DNA of 64,000 nucleotides from Sorghum bicolor (GCF_000003195.3 NC_012871.2:1351997-1415996); one strand, 5' to 3'; shown: positions 45,567 through 58,060, counted from the first letter of the stretch. Numbers and translations are program-made. The notes: generated from the letters alone by a model not told the origin.

Positions 45567-48500
45567 ATGGAGCTGGGTGGCGGTGGCGGCGGCGGCGGCG
45601 AGAGCGCCGCCAAGCGCGCGAGGCTCTCCTCCGGCGATGCCGATTCCTCCGCCGCCGCAGGAGAGGACCGGCTCAGCGCGCTACCCGACGACGTCGTCAT
45701 CTTCATCCTCCTCCACCTCAGCACCCGCGCCGCCGCGCGGACCAGCGTCCTCTCCCGCCACTGGCGCCGCATCTGGGCCCTCGTCCCGGCGTTCCACTTC
45801 CCTAAGGTCCGCAGACCCCACTGGCTGCGCGACTTCCTCGACGCGCGTGAGGCGCCCGTACGCGACCTCGTCGTCATTGCCCACGGCGCCACCGGCGAAT
45901 CTATGGGGGTCTGGCTCCCCGCCGCCGCGCGCCGCGTCACCGGTGACCTATCCCTTGTCAACTGCTTTCCGCCATATGGTGCCAAGAAGGAGGAGGAATC
46001 CGCGCAAAGAGGCTCTTTTGAGTTCCCCTGCTTTGAGAAGGCCACTGCGATCCATTTCTTGTTGGGTTTTCACGGCCTCGCCGTGCCTCCCACCGGCGTC
46101 TTCACCCGCCTCTCGACAATCTACCTCGGCCGCGTCTGGTTCCATGGTCCAGGCGATCTAGGCGATGCCGTTTCCTCGCCGCGGTGCCCGTGCTTGCAGA
46201 GGCTCGGCGTGGACGGCGCCCATGGGCTGGGTGGCCTCTCCATACATTCGGAGTCTATGCTGCAGTTGGAGCTCAAGAACGTGCGCTCCTTGTCTCAGCT
46301 CACCATTGTGGCACCGGCGCTCAAGGAGTTAACTTTGGAATTCTGCTTTGCCAAGAGTGGACCTGTCGCCAACATCACGGCCCCTCTGCTGGCGAATCTT
46401 GTGTGGAATGATGTGTATGATCCAAGCTCTGTCAGCCTTGGCAAGATGGAACATCTCCGATTGCTGGGCACGTACTCTTGTTTTGTTTATCAATACAGTC
46501 ACTTCATGAGGAATCAGTCTTGTGTAAGTTTCTTGCAGCGCTTTGAGGGCATCGATACTCTTCTTCTAACGCTGGTGTATCCGCTGGTGAGTTCTTACTT
46601 CTCTTATATATCTGGATCAAATTATGACATTGCCATGTTATTTATACCATGGTAGTCTATCCATCTAGGTTCTTATATGTGACAGATGCGACATGCTGAC
46701 TAGTCCTAGGCTACTGCCCCATAACCAAAGTTTGCTAAATACACCTTTTTGTACATAAAAAACTTGCACAATATAATGTCCTAACTGATAAGGCTTGGGT
46801 AGACATATAAAGCAAGAAATAAAGTACTTCAGGCATATTAAACACATGAGTCTTTGTTTAGGGAAAAAAAAGTTGAATTGTACATTGAACCAAATGGCCT
46901 AATTAAAATAATGTTTTATTACCACTATTTTGACTTTTTTGTTGAATTGTCTAGATGATGATGATCAGCAAACCACCATTGGGAAAAATCCATCTCGTGT
47001 TTTGGTTTGCTCGTGTCTCTCCAACGTTGCTTAGCACAGTCATTCATCACTGTTGTTGAATATATGCTGAAGAAACATGAGATCCAAAATATTTTTCTAC
47101 AGAAAATGCAATACAGTCTTTTAAGTACCTCACTATGGCCAGGCTTTGTGTAAGCAATCCATAATGTATCTGTTAGCTTTATTATAGCGACCGTTTCATG
47201 CTGGCTCACAACAATGGCCAGCTATCAACAATCACTTAAGTAACTTTAAGTTTCATTCTCTTTATAACTGTCACATATAACCCCCTTGGTTTACTTCCTA
47301 CGGACACACAGGATACAAAGTATTATCGATACTACATGATGGAGGACATCGCATATACAAGTGGACATGCCTTTGGGGCCAGCGTATTATTCCATGTTCT
47401 CAGATTGTGTAATGGTATAAGAAGGTTGATGCTGCAATTTGTTGCTAGTGACTCAAAGGTAAAGCTATTCTTTGTTTACCTAATACTCCAGCCAGACACT
47501 GAAAAAATGTAGCATATTGGTCCCAAAAAGGCACTTTTGAAAATTATTTTTTATTAAAAAGGCAAATGAAATCGAAGTATTATGAAACTATTTTTTCAAG
47601 GTAGACCGACACATGCTGTTTTGTGAAAAAAGCATGTGTTTGTATTTAGTTAGACATGGTACGGAAAAGGATAAAACACAACTTGTTTTCTTATTGGAGT
47701 TAGTATATTTAAGTTGTCAGAGAAGTAATGTGAAGGAACCTGCATTTTGCATTTTTTTAGCATGCCAAGGCTTATGTGCAGACTGTAGTAGATAGTAGAT
47801 ACATGGTTTATTTGATATCCTAATTATGTCAATTTAGTCTAGATTTTACTGAATGGTATACTATAGTCAGTAAATAGTTGCTCTCTTTCTAAGTTATTGT
47901 TAGCCTGTTTGAAATATATATGGCAGTGGCGAGTCATTGGATGGCACTAGGCTGATCGACCTTTGTAATATAGATAAAAGTTATGAAATACATTGCTCTG
48001 GACAGGAAGTTGAAGGAGTCATTGGTCTGGGTATGTTCATTTTTTTAAAAGAAATGAATAAAGGTTATGTACTTGCATTCAGAACCCATGCACTAAACTT
48101 GATTCAAAATCTCATTAAATTTACATGATTAATAGCATGTTAATTAGTATTACCTGGAGTTTTCTTTGATTTTACAACAGAAGTTATGCTCTTGTTTGTT
48201 ATCTCTCCAAATAGAAAATTACATTGCTGCACAATCAGTTTTTAGTCTGAATTATTTTTGTAGCTGTTGCTGTCAGCACATTGACAGTTTGACACACCTC
48301 AAAAGTATGCAGGAATCTTGCGTGCTTATTCTCTCCTTTTTCCATTCAGTCCACAATTAATATTATTAAGTTTATACTTCCTTGTGTCAGGCCCAAACCG
48401 TATGCTCAAGGGATTGCATGTGTGATCAGCCAGCAGACTGGGAAACCAAGGAACTCTTGTTGAATCACCTTGAAGAAGTTGAAATCGATGGATTGAGGGG

Positions 48501-48708
48501 ATCTGAACAGGAATTTGCTTTTGTCAAACGAGTTTTCAATTGGGTGACAAAGCTTAAAGAGATGACAGTAACTTTCCATTTCTCAATTTCTGAAATCAAG
48601 GCCAAGGAGCTGTACAAAGTATTTCAGATTTTCTCTAGGCCGGAAGTATGCATGAAATTTTATGTATATCGTAACTGTAGTAAGGTGCTATATGCACCTG
48701 AGGACTAG
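45567..48708 (+). CDS. F4: F-box/LRR/FBD protein, three exons, intact but with a short exon 2
   Basis: Exons 45567-46586 (CTG|GTGAGT), 47312-47458 (AAG|GTAAAG) and 48391-48708 join in phase 0 to give 494 residues. The start MELGGGGGGGGESAAKRARL matches F5's start; an in-frame ATG at 45483 is possible. The F-box is DRLSALPDDVVIFILLHL with VLSRHWRRIWALVP. LRR-like repeats include FPCFEKATAIHFLLGF and CPCLQRLGVDGAHGLGGLSI. Exon 2 lacks about 13 residues present in F1, F2 and F5 (the MLPDxTxLxLIV part between MMED and GHAFG) yet keeps the frame. Exon 3 has CSRDCMC and a full FBD-like region ending APED. Predicted SCF receptor; its closest paralogue is F5. The missing exon 2 segment may matter to folding. 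Confidence 0.83.
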
Positions 48709-49217
48709 CGCACCAGTTTCACTTTAGGCACTTTTTTTTTTATTTATGTTTCCTTGTTATGAACCGCACTATATGCGAGCATCAGAATTACAGCTAAGCT
48801 TAAAAGAATGTTAAATTTTTGTAGTTTTTATTCGCGGGAAGTGAAGATCCCATTATAGGCACGCTGAAGTTCAGCGATTCTATGAGCTTGCTTGCTAGCT
48901 ACTGCAATTTTACCTCCGTAAACAATCACATGGTAGTATTTAGAACATGGATAAATATCTCTCGTAACTGTGAAGATGCAAAATTTGACATCTTGGATAT
49001 ATACATTTACAAGCCAGTGGGCCACCTGAGGCATTGGATGAAATTGAATAAACCTGTGACATTGAATCAAAATGAATAAGTAATCTAACCTCCTGAAGGT
49101 AGTATTTAGAACACGGATAAAAGATCTGTCATGTTTTTACTCCTAAAAATACATAAATGCAAAAAAGCGACCATTGCATAGAGCACAGACGGTGCGATGC
49201 GGGCTGACACCCCCCCC

Positions 49218-49249
<32 letters not shown>

Positions 49250-50119
49250 TGACCACGCCAACGCGCTCGCGCCTCGCCAGAGAAGAAGAATACGTGATGG
49301 TGTTACGGTGAGGGCTCCGGCGAGGTTAGGGTTTTATTCCTCGGTGGCTCTAGAAAGGGGTTCCTGGGGAGGCGACCATGACACGATGGTGGTGTTGGAA
49401 GAGACGGCAGTGGGGCGGCGAGAGAAGTCAGTTGGGGCGGGGCATCACTGCAGAGCTTGTCGGGGCCCTGCCTTGGATTAGGGTGGGCGGAGTCGAGGGG
49501 CGAGGGTGGCTTGGCGCGGCAAGGCACCTAGGTGGAGTTCACCTAGTCCACGTGTGGCTCACACACCAGCAGTCTAGCATCCCCTGGCCTCCGAATCACC
49601 GGCGAGCATTGCCAGCACCGAGAGTAGTCCCATGCCGAGTGTTGCCCCTACCTTCACTGAGATGTCTTCCACAGTGGGCAGCCTGATCTTTTGGGATGAA
49701 GGCATGGCGGCACCATATCTGGTGGGGCAGACTGAGGCGTTGTGGTTGGGGCTCATTGGGGCATTGATGTTGGCTACTCTCGTCCACCTGAAAGTGGATA
49801 TATTCATAACACCCTAAAATTCCATTTATGCAAATCTAGTTTAATTTGATTTAATTATGCAATTTTTGTGCATTCAAATATAGGGAAAATAATCATTACG
49901 ATGGTGAGGGTGAGGCGGCTATGGCACCGTGCGAGGGTGAGGGCAAGCCGCCGCCGCGGGAGGGTGAGGCGGCGACAACGAAGAGTGCAAGGGCAGGACG
50001 AGCCTCATGTTGTTCTGGTTTGGTGATGCCTAGGCGAGTGCGTCCGAGTTGGGTGCGTGTGGGCGCTGCAAGGGGTTGCGGGGGAACAAAAGTGCTCAAA
50101 GCCAGCGGTGGAACATAAT
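48709..50119. other. F4 3' flank and GC-rich intergenic DNA
   Basis: The 3' flank to about 48810 recurs at 50955-51100. A CT/CA microsatellite lies at 49220-49249. GC-rich frames at 49197-50118 have no recognised domain and overlap on both strands. Confidence 0.5.
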
Positions 50120-50827
50120 TTTTACAGGCGGTTTTAATTAAAAAACGCCTGTAGAAAGAAATTGGGTTACCCGACTACAAAACCGCCTGTGAAAATCAAT
50201 TTTTACAGGCGGTTTTTCTAACAAAACCGCCTGTAGAAATAATTTGAACTTGAATTTTTTGAGCTTTTCAAATGACCTCGTTTGAAAAAAACCGTCAAAA
50301 TGAAAGTTGTAGATCTTGAAAAGTTATGAAACTTTGTAGTTGATAATTTTTTCATTTGAAATCATCTTGTCATCGAAAACTATGTTTGAATTTCTCAAAT
50401 TTGAAATTCAAATTTCGAAAATGACCTCGGATGAAGGAACTACCAATATAAAAGTTGTAGGTCTTAAAAAGTTGTAAAACTTTGTAGTTGATGACTTTTC
50501 CATTTGAATCCGTTTAGGGCCTCAAATAATCAATTTATGCTTGGTTTATGATAGTATGTGGGGAACTAAACTCTATTATAAACACAAGTGAGTGATAGGT
50601 GGAGTGGTAGAGGAGGGTACGCGCGAGGGTGAGGTCTCAGGTTCGAATCCCACCGACCGCGTAGCACGCGATTTCTACAGGTTGGCATAACTGAACCGCA
50701 GGTGGTTCGCAATTACCCGCCTGTGGAAAAATTTATTTCCACAGGCCACCAAACACACAGGCGGTTCGCAAAACCGCCTGTAAAAAGGGGTTACGAACCG
50801 CCTGTATAGTACCTCTGTGTACTAGTG
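50120..50827. mobile_element. CACTA-like element end with ACAGGCGGTT repeats
   Basis: The right end reads CCTCTGTGTACTAGTG, the inverse of a CACTAGTACACAGAGG-type terminus. Palindromic TTTACAGGCGGTTTT / AAAACCGCCTGTA units occur near both ends (50125-50240 and 50675-50815). No left CACTA terminus or TSD was found, so the left end is truncated or mis-placed. Confidence 0.6.
50594..50655 (+). other. tRNA-like (pol III promoter-like) sequence
   Basis: ATAGGTGGAGTGGTAGAGG resembles an A box. CAGGTTCGAATCCCACC, about 40 bases on, contains a perfect B-box core GGTTCGAATCC. No full cloverleaf or aminoacyl stem is evident, so it is a tRNA-derived or SINE-like remnant, not a tRNA gene. Confidence 0.4.
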
Positions 50828-50939
50828 GAAGGGAAGGCACAATTACCATACTAACCTTCCACATATAAGATTAATTAGAGCTAATAAATTACTTAGGAAT
50901 AAAAAGGAACCTAGAAGTACCCCCAACCATTGTAAGAGC

Positions 50940-51290
50940 TTAATTTTACCTACATCAGAAGTTATATGCACCTAAGGATTAGCACACCATATTGTCCCCT
51001 TAGGCACTTTTTTACGGCTTATGTTTTCTTGTTAAAAACTGTATTGTATGAGAGCATCAAAATGCTAGCAGACCTTAAAAAGCAATGTTGAGATTCAGTA
51101 TGTTTTTTATTTTGTTGATGAAAGTTGAAGGGCTTGTTTTTTTTTCTGAACATGCTGAAAGTGCCCAATATAGGCATGACATTCTTTCTAGCCCTGATCA
51201 TATTTAGGTATTTCGAACATGGATAAATATATTTCCCATTCCCATATTATTACTGTGAAATTGCAAAATTTGACATGTTCTGTACACAGG
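50940..51290 (+). pseudogene. Relic of an F4-like last exon end and 3' flank
   Basis: AGAAGTTATATGCACCTAAG, then GATTAGCACACCA and CTTAGGCACTTTTTTACGGC, parallel the F4 end (AAGGTGCTATATGCACCTGA, then GGACTAGCGCACCA and TTTAGGCAC). Similarity continues through the 3' flank (GAGAGCATCAAAATG versus GCGAGCATCAGAATT). Only the last few codons and the UTR survive. Confidence 0.7.
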
Positions 51291-52550
51291 CAAGTCAGTG
51301 GGCGGCCCTGTGACATATTGGCCAAAAAAGAATAATAATAATAATAATAATAAATACGATTTGGCCAATGACTCCTTCAACTTTTTCTATTTTACAAAAA
51401 AAGAAATCATCGATATTTTGTAGTGAAAATCTACGGACATTTGTGAAGTTGGTAAAAAAATATTTTTAAAAAAAATACTTTATTCCTGTTAGTTTTTTTT
51501 ACAATGTATTCCTGTTAGATAAAATATCCGATCTTTTGAAGAAAAAAAAAACAGAACCCAACTCAAGGCACGGACACATCCTGATTCCTGGCCCAACCCA
51601 GCTGATTCCAGGCCCAGCCCAGACCAGGCCAACACGGACGCATCTTTATTCCAGGCCCAACCCAGTCTGCACGCAATAGCCTGAGGGAGCGACGCAGCCT
51701 GCACCCCTCCGCGACCTGCTGCGGCGCTCCTCCCCTCCGCGACCTCGGCGACGACGGCAGCGGCGGTTCCTCAGGCCTATTCTGCATGGTGCGCCCCTCT
51801 CCGCCTATTTTTCCTCTCGTTCTCCATTCTTTCTTGTGCTCTTCTTTCATGGTCTAAACCCTATGTTTGGGGTTCTGTAGTGACGAGACAAGGGATTGGG
51901 GATTTGAGTGAAGATGGACGCTACTGAAATTCTACAAGGGTAATCTCCTTTGACACACTCTGTATTCTTCTAATGTTGTATCTATTTTGCTGGTATTTTT
52001 GTGTGCACATGGCTGAAATTTCTGGTGGGGCTTGGGCTAGACGGCAGTAGATATGCTGCAGTCATCAGGTCTGAAGGGCTGTTCAGTGTTTGCTGTTAGA
52101 ATAAGGTGTGAAGGCTGCTCAAATGAATCTGCAATAGAAGTTAACGTGGAGTTAATTGATGTGCTAATGGGCTACTCCGTACAACGGAGGAACCTTTCCA
52201 TGATATTCTTCTGCAGTTCAATCTTTCAATGGTATTTTTCTAAATACTGAATATTTTAATGGTACAGGGCCTCTAAGGAATGATTTAGAATCGGATTCAA
52301 TAGAAAATGAGATAATACGCAAACAAAATAGAAGAAACAAATGTATTGCAAATTTTTTTATTCCTATGTTAGATTCATTATCGAATCCGATATTGTACAA
52401 TTCCCTTCTATATGGAATATTTCAATGGTATTTTTCTAAAGGCTGAATCTTTTAATGGTACAGGGCCAATTTTCCCTTGTGAAAATGGTTGACGACTTTT
52501 CAAGGCCAGCGGACGAGACCCAAATCTAGGGGAGCTCCCTTTTCCTCTCC
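51291..52550. other. Upstream region of F5
   Basis: A GC-rich stretch at 51690-51800 could be a first non-coding exon. A direct repeat of TTTCAATGGTATTTTTCTAA, then (about 9 bases on) TTTTAATGGTACAGGGCC, occurs at about 52226-52267 and 52424-52465. An (AAT)n tract is at about 51330-51350. Confidence 0.45.
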
Positions 52551-55349
52551 ATGGAGCCTTGCTGCTGCGGCAGCGATGGCGATGTCTCCACCAAGCGTGC
52601 CAAGCTCCCCACTGGTGCCTCCGTCGGCGTCGGTAGTGAGGACCGCCTTAGTGCGCTCCCCGACGACATCCTGGTACTCATCCTCCACCACCTTAGCACT
52701 TGCAGCGCCGCCCGGACCAGCGTTCTCTCTCGTCGCTGGCGCCGTGTCTGGGCGCTCCTCCCAACACTCTGCTTCCCCTACACCCTAGATCCCCGCCAGA
52801 TCGGCTCTGCCCTCGAGGCTCACGAGGCAGCCATCCTGTACCTCTCCGTCTTGACCCAGGATGCGGCCCCTGACTCCGTGTCAGCCTGGCTCCCCGTCGC
52901 TGCTCACCGCCTCTCTGGCAACCTCTTCTTTCACAACACTGTTGTGTGGGGGAGGAGCGCCCAGGAAGGTGACGATGAGGAGGGGCCTGGGCAGAGGGGC
53001 GCCTTTGAGCTCCCCTGCCTGGAGCGCGCCACCAATGTCTCGCTTTGCCTAGGATTCCTCGGCCTCACAGTGCCCCCTGCCGGCGTCTTCGCTCGGCTCA
53101 CCGAGCTGTGCCTGGATCGCGTTCAGCTCTACGGCCCGGGGGATCTCGGTGACATGGTTTCCTGGCCGCGATGCCCGTGCCTGCAGACACCCGGGGGCTG
53201 GACAACCTTGCCATCCATTCCGATTCTCTCCAGCAAGTGGAACTCATTGATCTGCAAGGCTTGCAGCAGCTCAACATTGTGGCGCCAGCTCTCGAGGAGT
53301 TGAAATTTACACACTGTTTCTTCTACAATCGGAGCCAACCAGTTGCCAGCATCACAGCACCTCAGCTGGCAACCCTTGCATGGATGGATCCATATGACCC
53401 AAGCTCCGTCTATCTTGGCAAGATGAAACGTCTTCGATTACTGTGGCCTTCCTTCTTTTTTGTTTATGGGCCTGACAGCTTTCCGTACAACCAATCTTGT
53501 TTAAGTCTCTTGTGGCGTTTCAAGGTCATCGAATGTCTTATGCTCGCACTGGCCTATCCGTTGGTAAGTCCAGTACCTCTCTTACACGAATTTTCAGTGC
53601 GTATGTGTTTTCCTTGCTTGTGCTCAGATTTGAAAACTAAGGCATAAATGCAATCAGAGCTGTGTCCTAAGGCATCGATGCAGTTGACACCAGCACAATA
53701 TTCTTACATGGACAAGGAAGATAAAATTAAGTAGGCATACTATATTTAAATCTTTGCTATTAGAATTTAGAATTTGAAAAGAATTTGTAGCTTCACTTCA
53801 AGTCAGGCATGCTTGGTTGGATGTTTGTCCAACAAAATTGTGGTGACCTGGTGATATACAACTTGCTTGGGACTATAAAGGATTTATGTTGGTAGAGAAC
53901 TAGGTATGCAAATTTATTCTTCATGCTCGCAGTTAAGTTATATTAACCACTTCCTGCTTGGTAACAATAATGGTCATCTTAGTACTTAAGATGAGATGCT
54001 GTTATCTCGTTGCAAATGTCATATGACCCTTCTTTTTTTGGGTGACTTCCCATGGACAAGCAGGACATAGATGATTATCACTATATGATGGAAGATATGA
54101 CAATGCTACCGGACATCACTATTTTGCAGCTGATTGTATTGGCAAACGGACATGCTTTTGGGGACAGCGCATTTCATGTTCTCAGGATGTGTTCTAGTAT
54201 CAAAAAGCTGATGCTGTCATTTGTTCCTCCTACTGTGGTGGAGGTAAGGCTATCATTTGTATTTCTTGGCTCACCATGGCTTTTTCTGTTAGTTCCCCTA
54301 GGCATTTGTTCTATATTTTTTATGGAAGTTATGGGTCATATATCTCGTAATGTATATATTTATGCATACCGTTAGAGTATGAGTATTATAGGCCCATGAG
54401 GTTAGGCCCATGTATGGCAACTCTATATTGCTACCCTGTCTAGGGTTAGCCTAATCAAGGAAATCAGTTTTGTAACATCAACACACGAGCCCCCCACAGA
54501 CGCAACTAGCCACTGGTGATGTTGAGGCTGGAGCGGAACTCGTTGAAGGTCGAGGACGGGAGACCCTTGGTGAAGATGTCGGCGAACTGGGAGATGTTCG
54601 GGTAATCGGGTCCTCCACGTCCCGACCACCTGTGCTCCTATAGTAACGGAATAGTTACATTGGTATTTGATCTTGACAATCAGGGGCTAGGAGATATTAG
54701 CGAGTATTGGTACATAAAAAAAACAGTTGCAATTTTGCAAAGGCCTCCCAATTTGTAAAAGGTTCCATATTTCCATTGGATAACAATAGCCCTGTAGTCA
54801 GTAAAAAATCTCGTGAATATTTTTGACATCATATAGTCATGTACTCATGTCTGCAGTACCACACTGTCTTAGGTCAAAACAGTCATATTGTTGCAATCTG
54901 TTGGCTTCAAAGTGATATCCAGGATGAGTCCTTTTGCAAATCTTGTCGTCCTTGATTTGCATATTTGGACAATCAGACAAGTTTTTGGAATTTCCTGTGT
55001 GTCCATTCCACCCTACAATATCAGTTAATCTTACAGTTACAGTTTAATGCGTTTCTTGTTCCAGGCACAAACTATATGCCCACCAGGTTGCATTTGCGGT
55101 GAGCACCAAAACTGGGAAACTGAGCACTTGTTGTTGAATCGCCTCAAAGAAGTAGAAGTCACTCGGATGAGAGGATCTGAACATGAAGTTACTTTTGTGA
55201 AGCAGCTGTTCAATTGGGCGGCATCCTTAGAAAAGATGAGGGTAGTTTTCGATGAGTCGGTTACTGAAAGCGTGGGCAAGGAGTTGTCCCAGGTGCTACG
55301 AAGCTTTGCTAGGCCGGAAATACGCATGGAAATCCACATGTATATGTAG
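52551..55349 (+). pseudogene. F5: F-box/LRR/FBD gene with a frameshifting deletion in exon 1
   Basis: The exon plan matches F4: exon 1 from 52551 (MEPCCCGSDGD) to 53563 (TTG|GTAAGT), exon 2 54064-54243 and exon 3 55065-55349. The F-box is DRLSALPDDILVLILHHL with VLSRRWRRVWALLP. Exon 1 changes frame at about 53190: after CPCLQ the gene has 16 bases fewer than F4, and the LRR part continues one frame over (GLDNLAIHSDSLQQVELI). Downstream everything is open in phase: exon 2 DIDDYHYMMEDMTMLPDI, exon 3 CPPGCIC and FBD-like sequence. As read it would give about 215 correct residues plus an aberrant tail. A single lesion means an assembly error is possible. Intron 2 holds a Copia remnant. Confidence 0.75.
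54370..54655 (-). mobile_element. Ty1/Copia remnant in F5 intron 2
   Basis: Read on the minus strand, a frame ending at a stop near 54510 spells ISQFADIFTKGLPSSTFNEF, then RSSLNI, the standard C-terminus of Copia RNase H. A purine tract GTGGGGGGC and LTR-like sequence with GTTACAAAACTG follow, truncated at about 54370. Only the pol end and a partial LTR remain. Confidence 0.75.
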
Positions 55350-56177
55350 GACTTGCTGAAGATGATGTGTGTACTCGAAGACTAAGGCAGGGGGGTTGTC
55401 GATTTGTCTCTGCAGTTTTCCTCTTTGTTATGTACGAACTTCTCATTTGCTGGCATGCTGAGGAGTGACAGTCTTGTTTAGATCATCAGTACAATGACTC
55501 TGTAATGCACATTTAGACCCCTTTTATGAAGAATGACCAGGATGATCTTTCTTCTATTCTATCATGATAAAGCGCCCAATATTAGGCTGTTGCAGTAGCA
55601 AATTTTCCTGGCAGTAACAGACAATTGTGTTTTTTAATTTGCACTGAAACAGATAACTTTTCTTTCTTTTTTTCTCGACCTCATTCATTTTCTGCGATGA
55701 TTGCAATTTGTATATATCCCCATCAAAAATATATATATTTTTTGTTTCCTCACTAAATGAAAACCTCTTTTGTGATATGACAGCCATAACGACATTATAT
55801 TATTTCAAAGCCAGTCTTGTTGCACAGTCAACACTTGAAACTTGGTGACAATCTCTTGTAGAATAACCAAATGAAAAGCTCTTTTGGGTTTTTATTTTTT
55901 TTTCCCTCTTGAGGTCAAAAACCAAAATGGAGAATAACCATCTTTTTTGCCAAAAAATTTGCATGGTGTTTAGTTCCATTTAACCCAAATTTTTTTGGAA
56001 TATGAAGGGAACTAAACACCCCTTTAATTTTGTATTTATATTTACTGGAAGCAAATCTCACATGTTTCTCTGCATTCTCCTTCGTCTGTGCCTCTCTCCT
56101 ACAGCTGTTCTCTTTTGTAGGCTTTGTCTTGGTATAAATATATATATACTAGAGTGCATGCTTGACACACTAGCTAG
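55350..56177. other. F5 3' flank, no recognised gene
   Basis: AT-rich. Open frames here are short and lack domain similarity. Confidence 0.5.
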
Positions 56178-56560
56178 CTCTCCCTCCTCCCCACCAAGGA
56201 TGGTGCCCGCACGCAGCGCAGGTGCTCTCCTCCTATGACAGCGTCGATCGACCGCCTCAGCCTCCTCCCCAATGCAATGCTCAAGAATGTTGTGTCATGC
56301 TTGCTGCTCGCCAAGGATGCCGGGCACATATATATATAGCCACGCTCACCACGCATTGGTGTGGCCCCTCTAGCGCTCGGTGCCACTCTCCATCATCATC
56401 AACGCTCACATCATGCATCCTCCTGCATGCGCTGGATGTCGGTAGACATCACTGTGGTGGACGCTCCTCGTCTGGTGAGGCTCTTCGTGATATCATCTTC
56501 CATGCGAGACAGATGCTCAAGGATCAAGATTTATTAGCCATGCACCCAAACTGCGCATGC
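56178..56560 (+). pseudogene. Degenerate F-box/LRR relic
   Basis: Out-of-frame pieces of the F3/F6 subfamily are recognisable: CTCCCCACCAAGGATGGTGC, then CCGCACGCAG (LPTKDGARTQ) and, 28 bases after that, SIDRLSLLPNAMLKNVVSCL, then LLAKDAG. Further on MSVDITVVDAPRLVRLF matches their VDAPxLERL segment. The order is compressed and frame-broken; not a functional gene. Confidence 0.6.
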
Positions 56561-56716
56561 TGGAACCCACAACATTTACAATGGGATATTTGTTTTCTCT
56601 CGAACAGGCATTGTGCCCGTTTTTCATTAATAGGATGGCTCGGAAAACATCACACAGTGGAACAACGACGGTGTGGCGAGGAGTCTTCATCCGAAGACCA
56701 CAGGCACACTAGCTAC

Positions 56717-58060
56717 CACTACCGGAATTCCTGGCTTTGCCGTGAGCCGGAAACTTTTTGCCGTGTGCTTCCCATCGGGCACACGCCAAAGATAATATGT
56801 TGCCGAGAGCCACAAGCCCGGCTCACGGCACAACGGAAACGCTCGACATAAAAGGTCTTCACCGTGCGCTAATTTACAAGCACACGGCAAAGAGCACCAG
56901 TTTGTCGTGTGCCGAAGCGAAGCCCTCGGCAAAAAAGGAAATGCACGGCATCCCTATTCTTTGCCATGCGCTCCATGCAGGCGCACGGCAAAAGGCTGAC
57001 GCCGTTGATGGGCATCGGCCGCCGTCAAATATTTGCCGTACGCCTCAGAGGGCACATGGCAAAGCTTAGTGTCTTTGCCGTGAGCTTCCAAAGGGCACAC
57101 GGCAAACATTCCCTATGCCGTGTGCCTTGTTCTAGCACTCGGCAAACCAGCTAAAAAAATTAAAATTAAATGAAAGGACGATGCATTCTTGTCTTCCTCT
57201 TTTGTTTGTAGGCCACTGTTGAAGTTTAAGTTACATGAAATAACCGTTTATATTGCTGTAATATATGACGATGCGTTCTTATGTCTTCCTCTCTTGTCTA
57301 CAAGCTATATATCAGTGAAGTTTGCGCTACACATGAAATAATGTTTTAAATAGCTCTACTACATGAAATGACGATGGATTGTTTGCCGTATGTTGTAGCC
57401 TAAGGCACACGGCAAAGATGGTGGCCAGAGCCACCTGGGAACTGCCTTTGCCGTGTGCCTGGTCGGGCAGCACACGGCGAAGAATCTCATTTAGTCGTGC
57501 GCCTGGTCAGTCAGCGCACGGCGAAGGATCTCATTTAGCCGTGCGCCTGGTCAGTCAGCACACGGCAAAGACTACCATTTTGCCGTGCGCCTGGTCCGGG
57601 AGCACACGGCAAAGCATCCTTTCGTGGGTTTTAAAAATAATTTATTTTGCCGTGAGCCCTGTGACGTGGCGCACGACAAAGCTGGCCGTTACTGCGCACA
57701 TGACCGTTACGTTGCTTTTGTGTGCCGAGAGCCAAAAAGACACACGCATTAGGTTTTGCCGTGTGCCCTGCGGCCGGCACACGGCAAATATGGTCTTCAT
57801 CGTCAGCTACTGTGCCGTGCAATCTTTGCTGTGCGCAGCGCACGGTAAATGCTTTTGCCGTGTGCTTACGTTGCTTTTGTGTGCCGAGAGCCAAAAAGAC
57901 ACACGCATTAGGTTTTGCCGTGTGCCCTGCGGCCGGCACACGGCAAAGATGGTCTTCATCGTCAGCTACTGTGCCGTGCACTCTTTGCCGTGCGCAGCGC
58001 ACGGTAAATGCTTTTGCCGTGTGCTTCAGACACACGGCAAAGCTCCTGAGTCCGGTAGTG
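56717..58060. mobile_element. Non-autonomous CACTA element, 1,344 bp
   Basis: Starts CACTACCGGAATTCC and ends GAGTCCGGTAGTG with TSD TAC (56714-56716 and 58061-58063). It is filled with TTTGCCGTGTGCC...GGCACACGGCAAA subterminal repeats at both ends; the middle (about 57160-57370) is AT-rich. No transposase ORF; the open frames are repeat artefacts. It inserted into the LINE fragment. Confidence 0.92.
57709..58026. repeat. Tandem duplication of a 159-bp unit inside the CACTA element
   Basis: Two nearly identical units start ACGTTGCTTTTGTGTGCCGA at 57709 and 57868 and each end at TTTTGCCGTGTGCTT. They differ at only a few positions (for example GGCAAATATGG versus GGCAAAGATGG), so the duplication is recent relative to the element. 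Confidence 0.9.

Noticed and set aside
49197..50118. GC-rich region with several overlapping frames suggesting a gene
   Set aside because: Frames overlap on both strands without domain similarity, and the region borders a CACTA-like element. Left unassigned.
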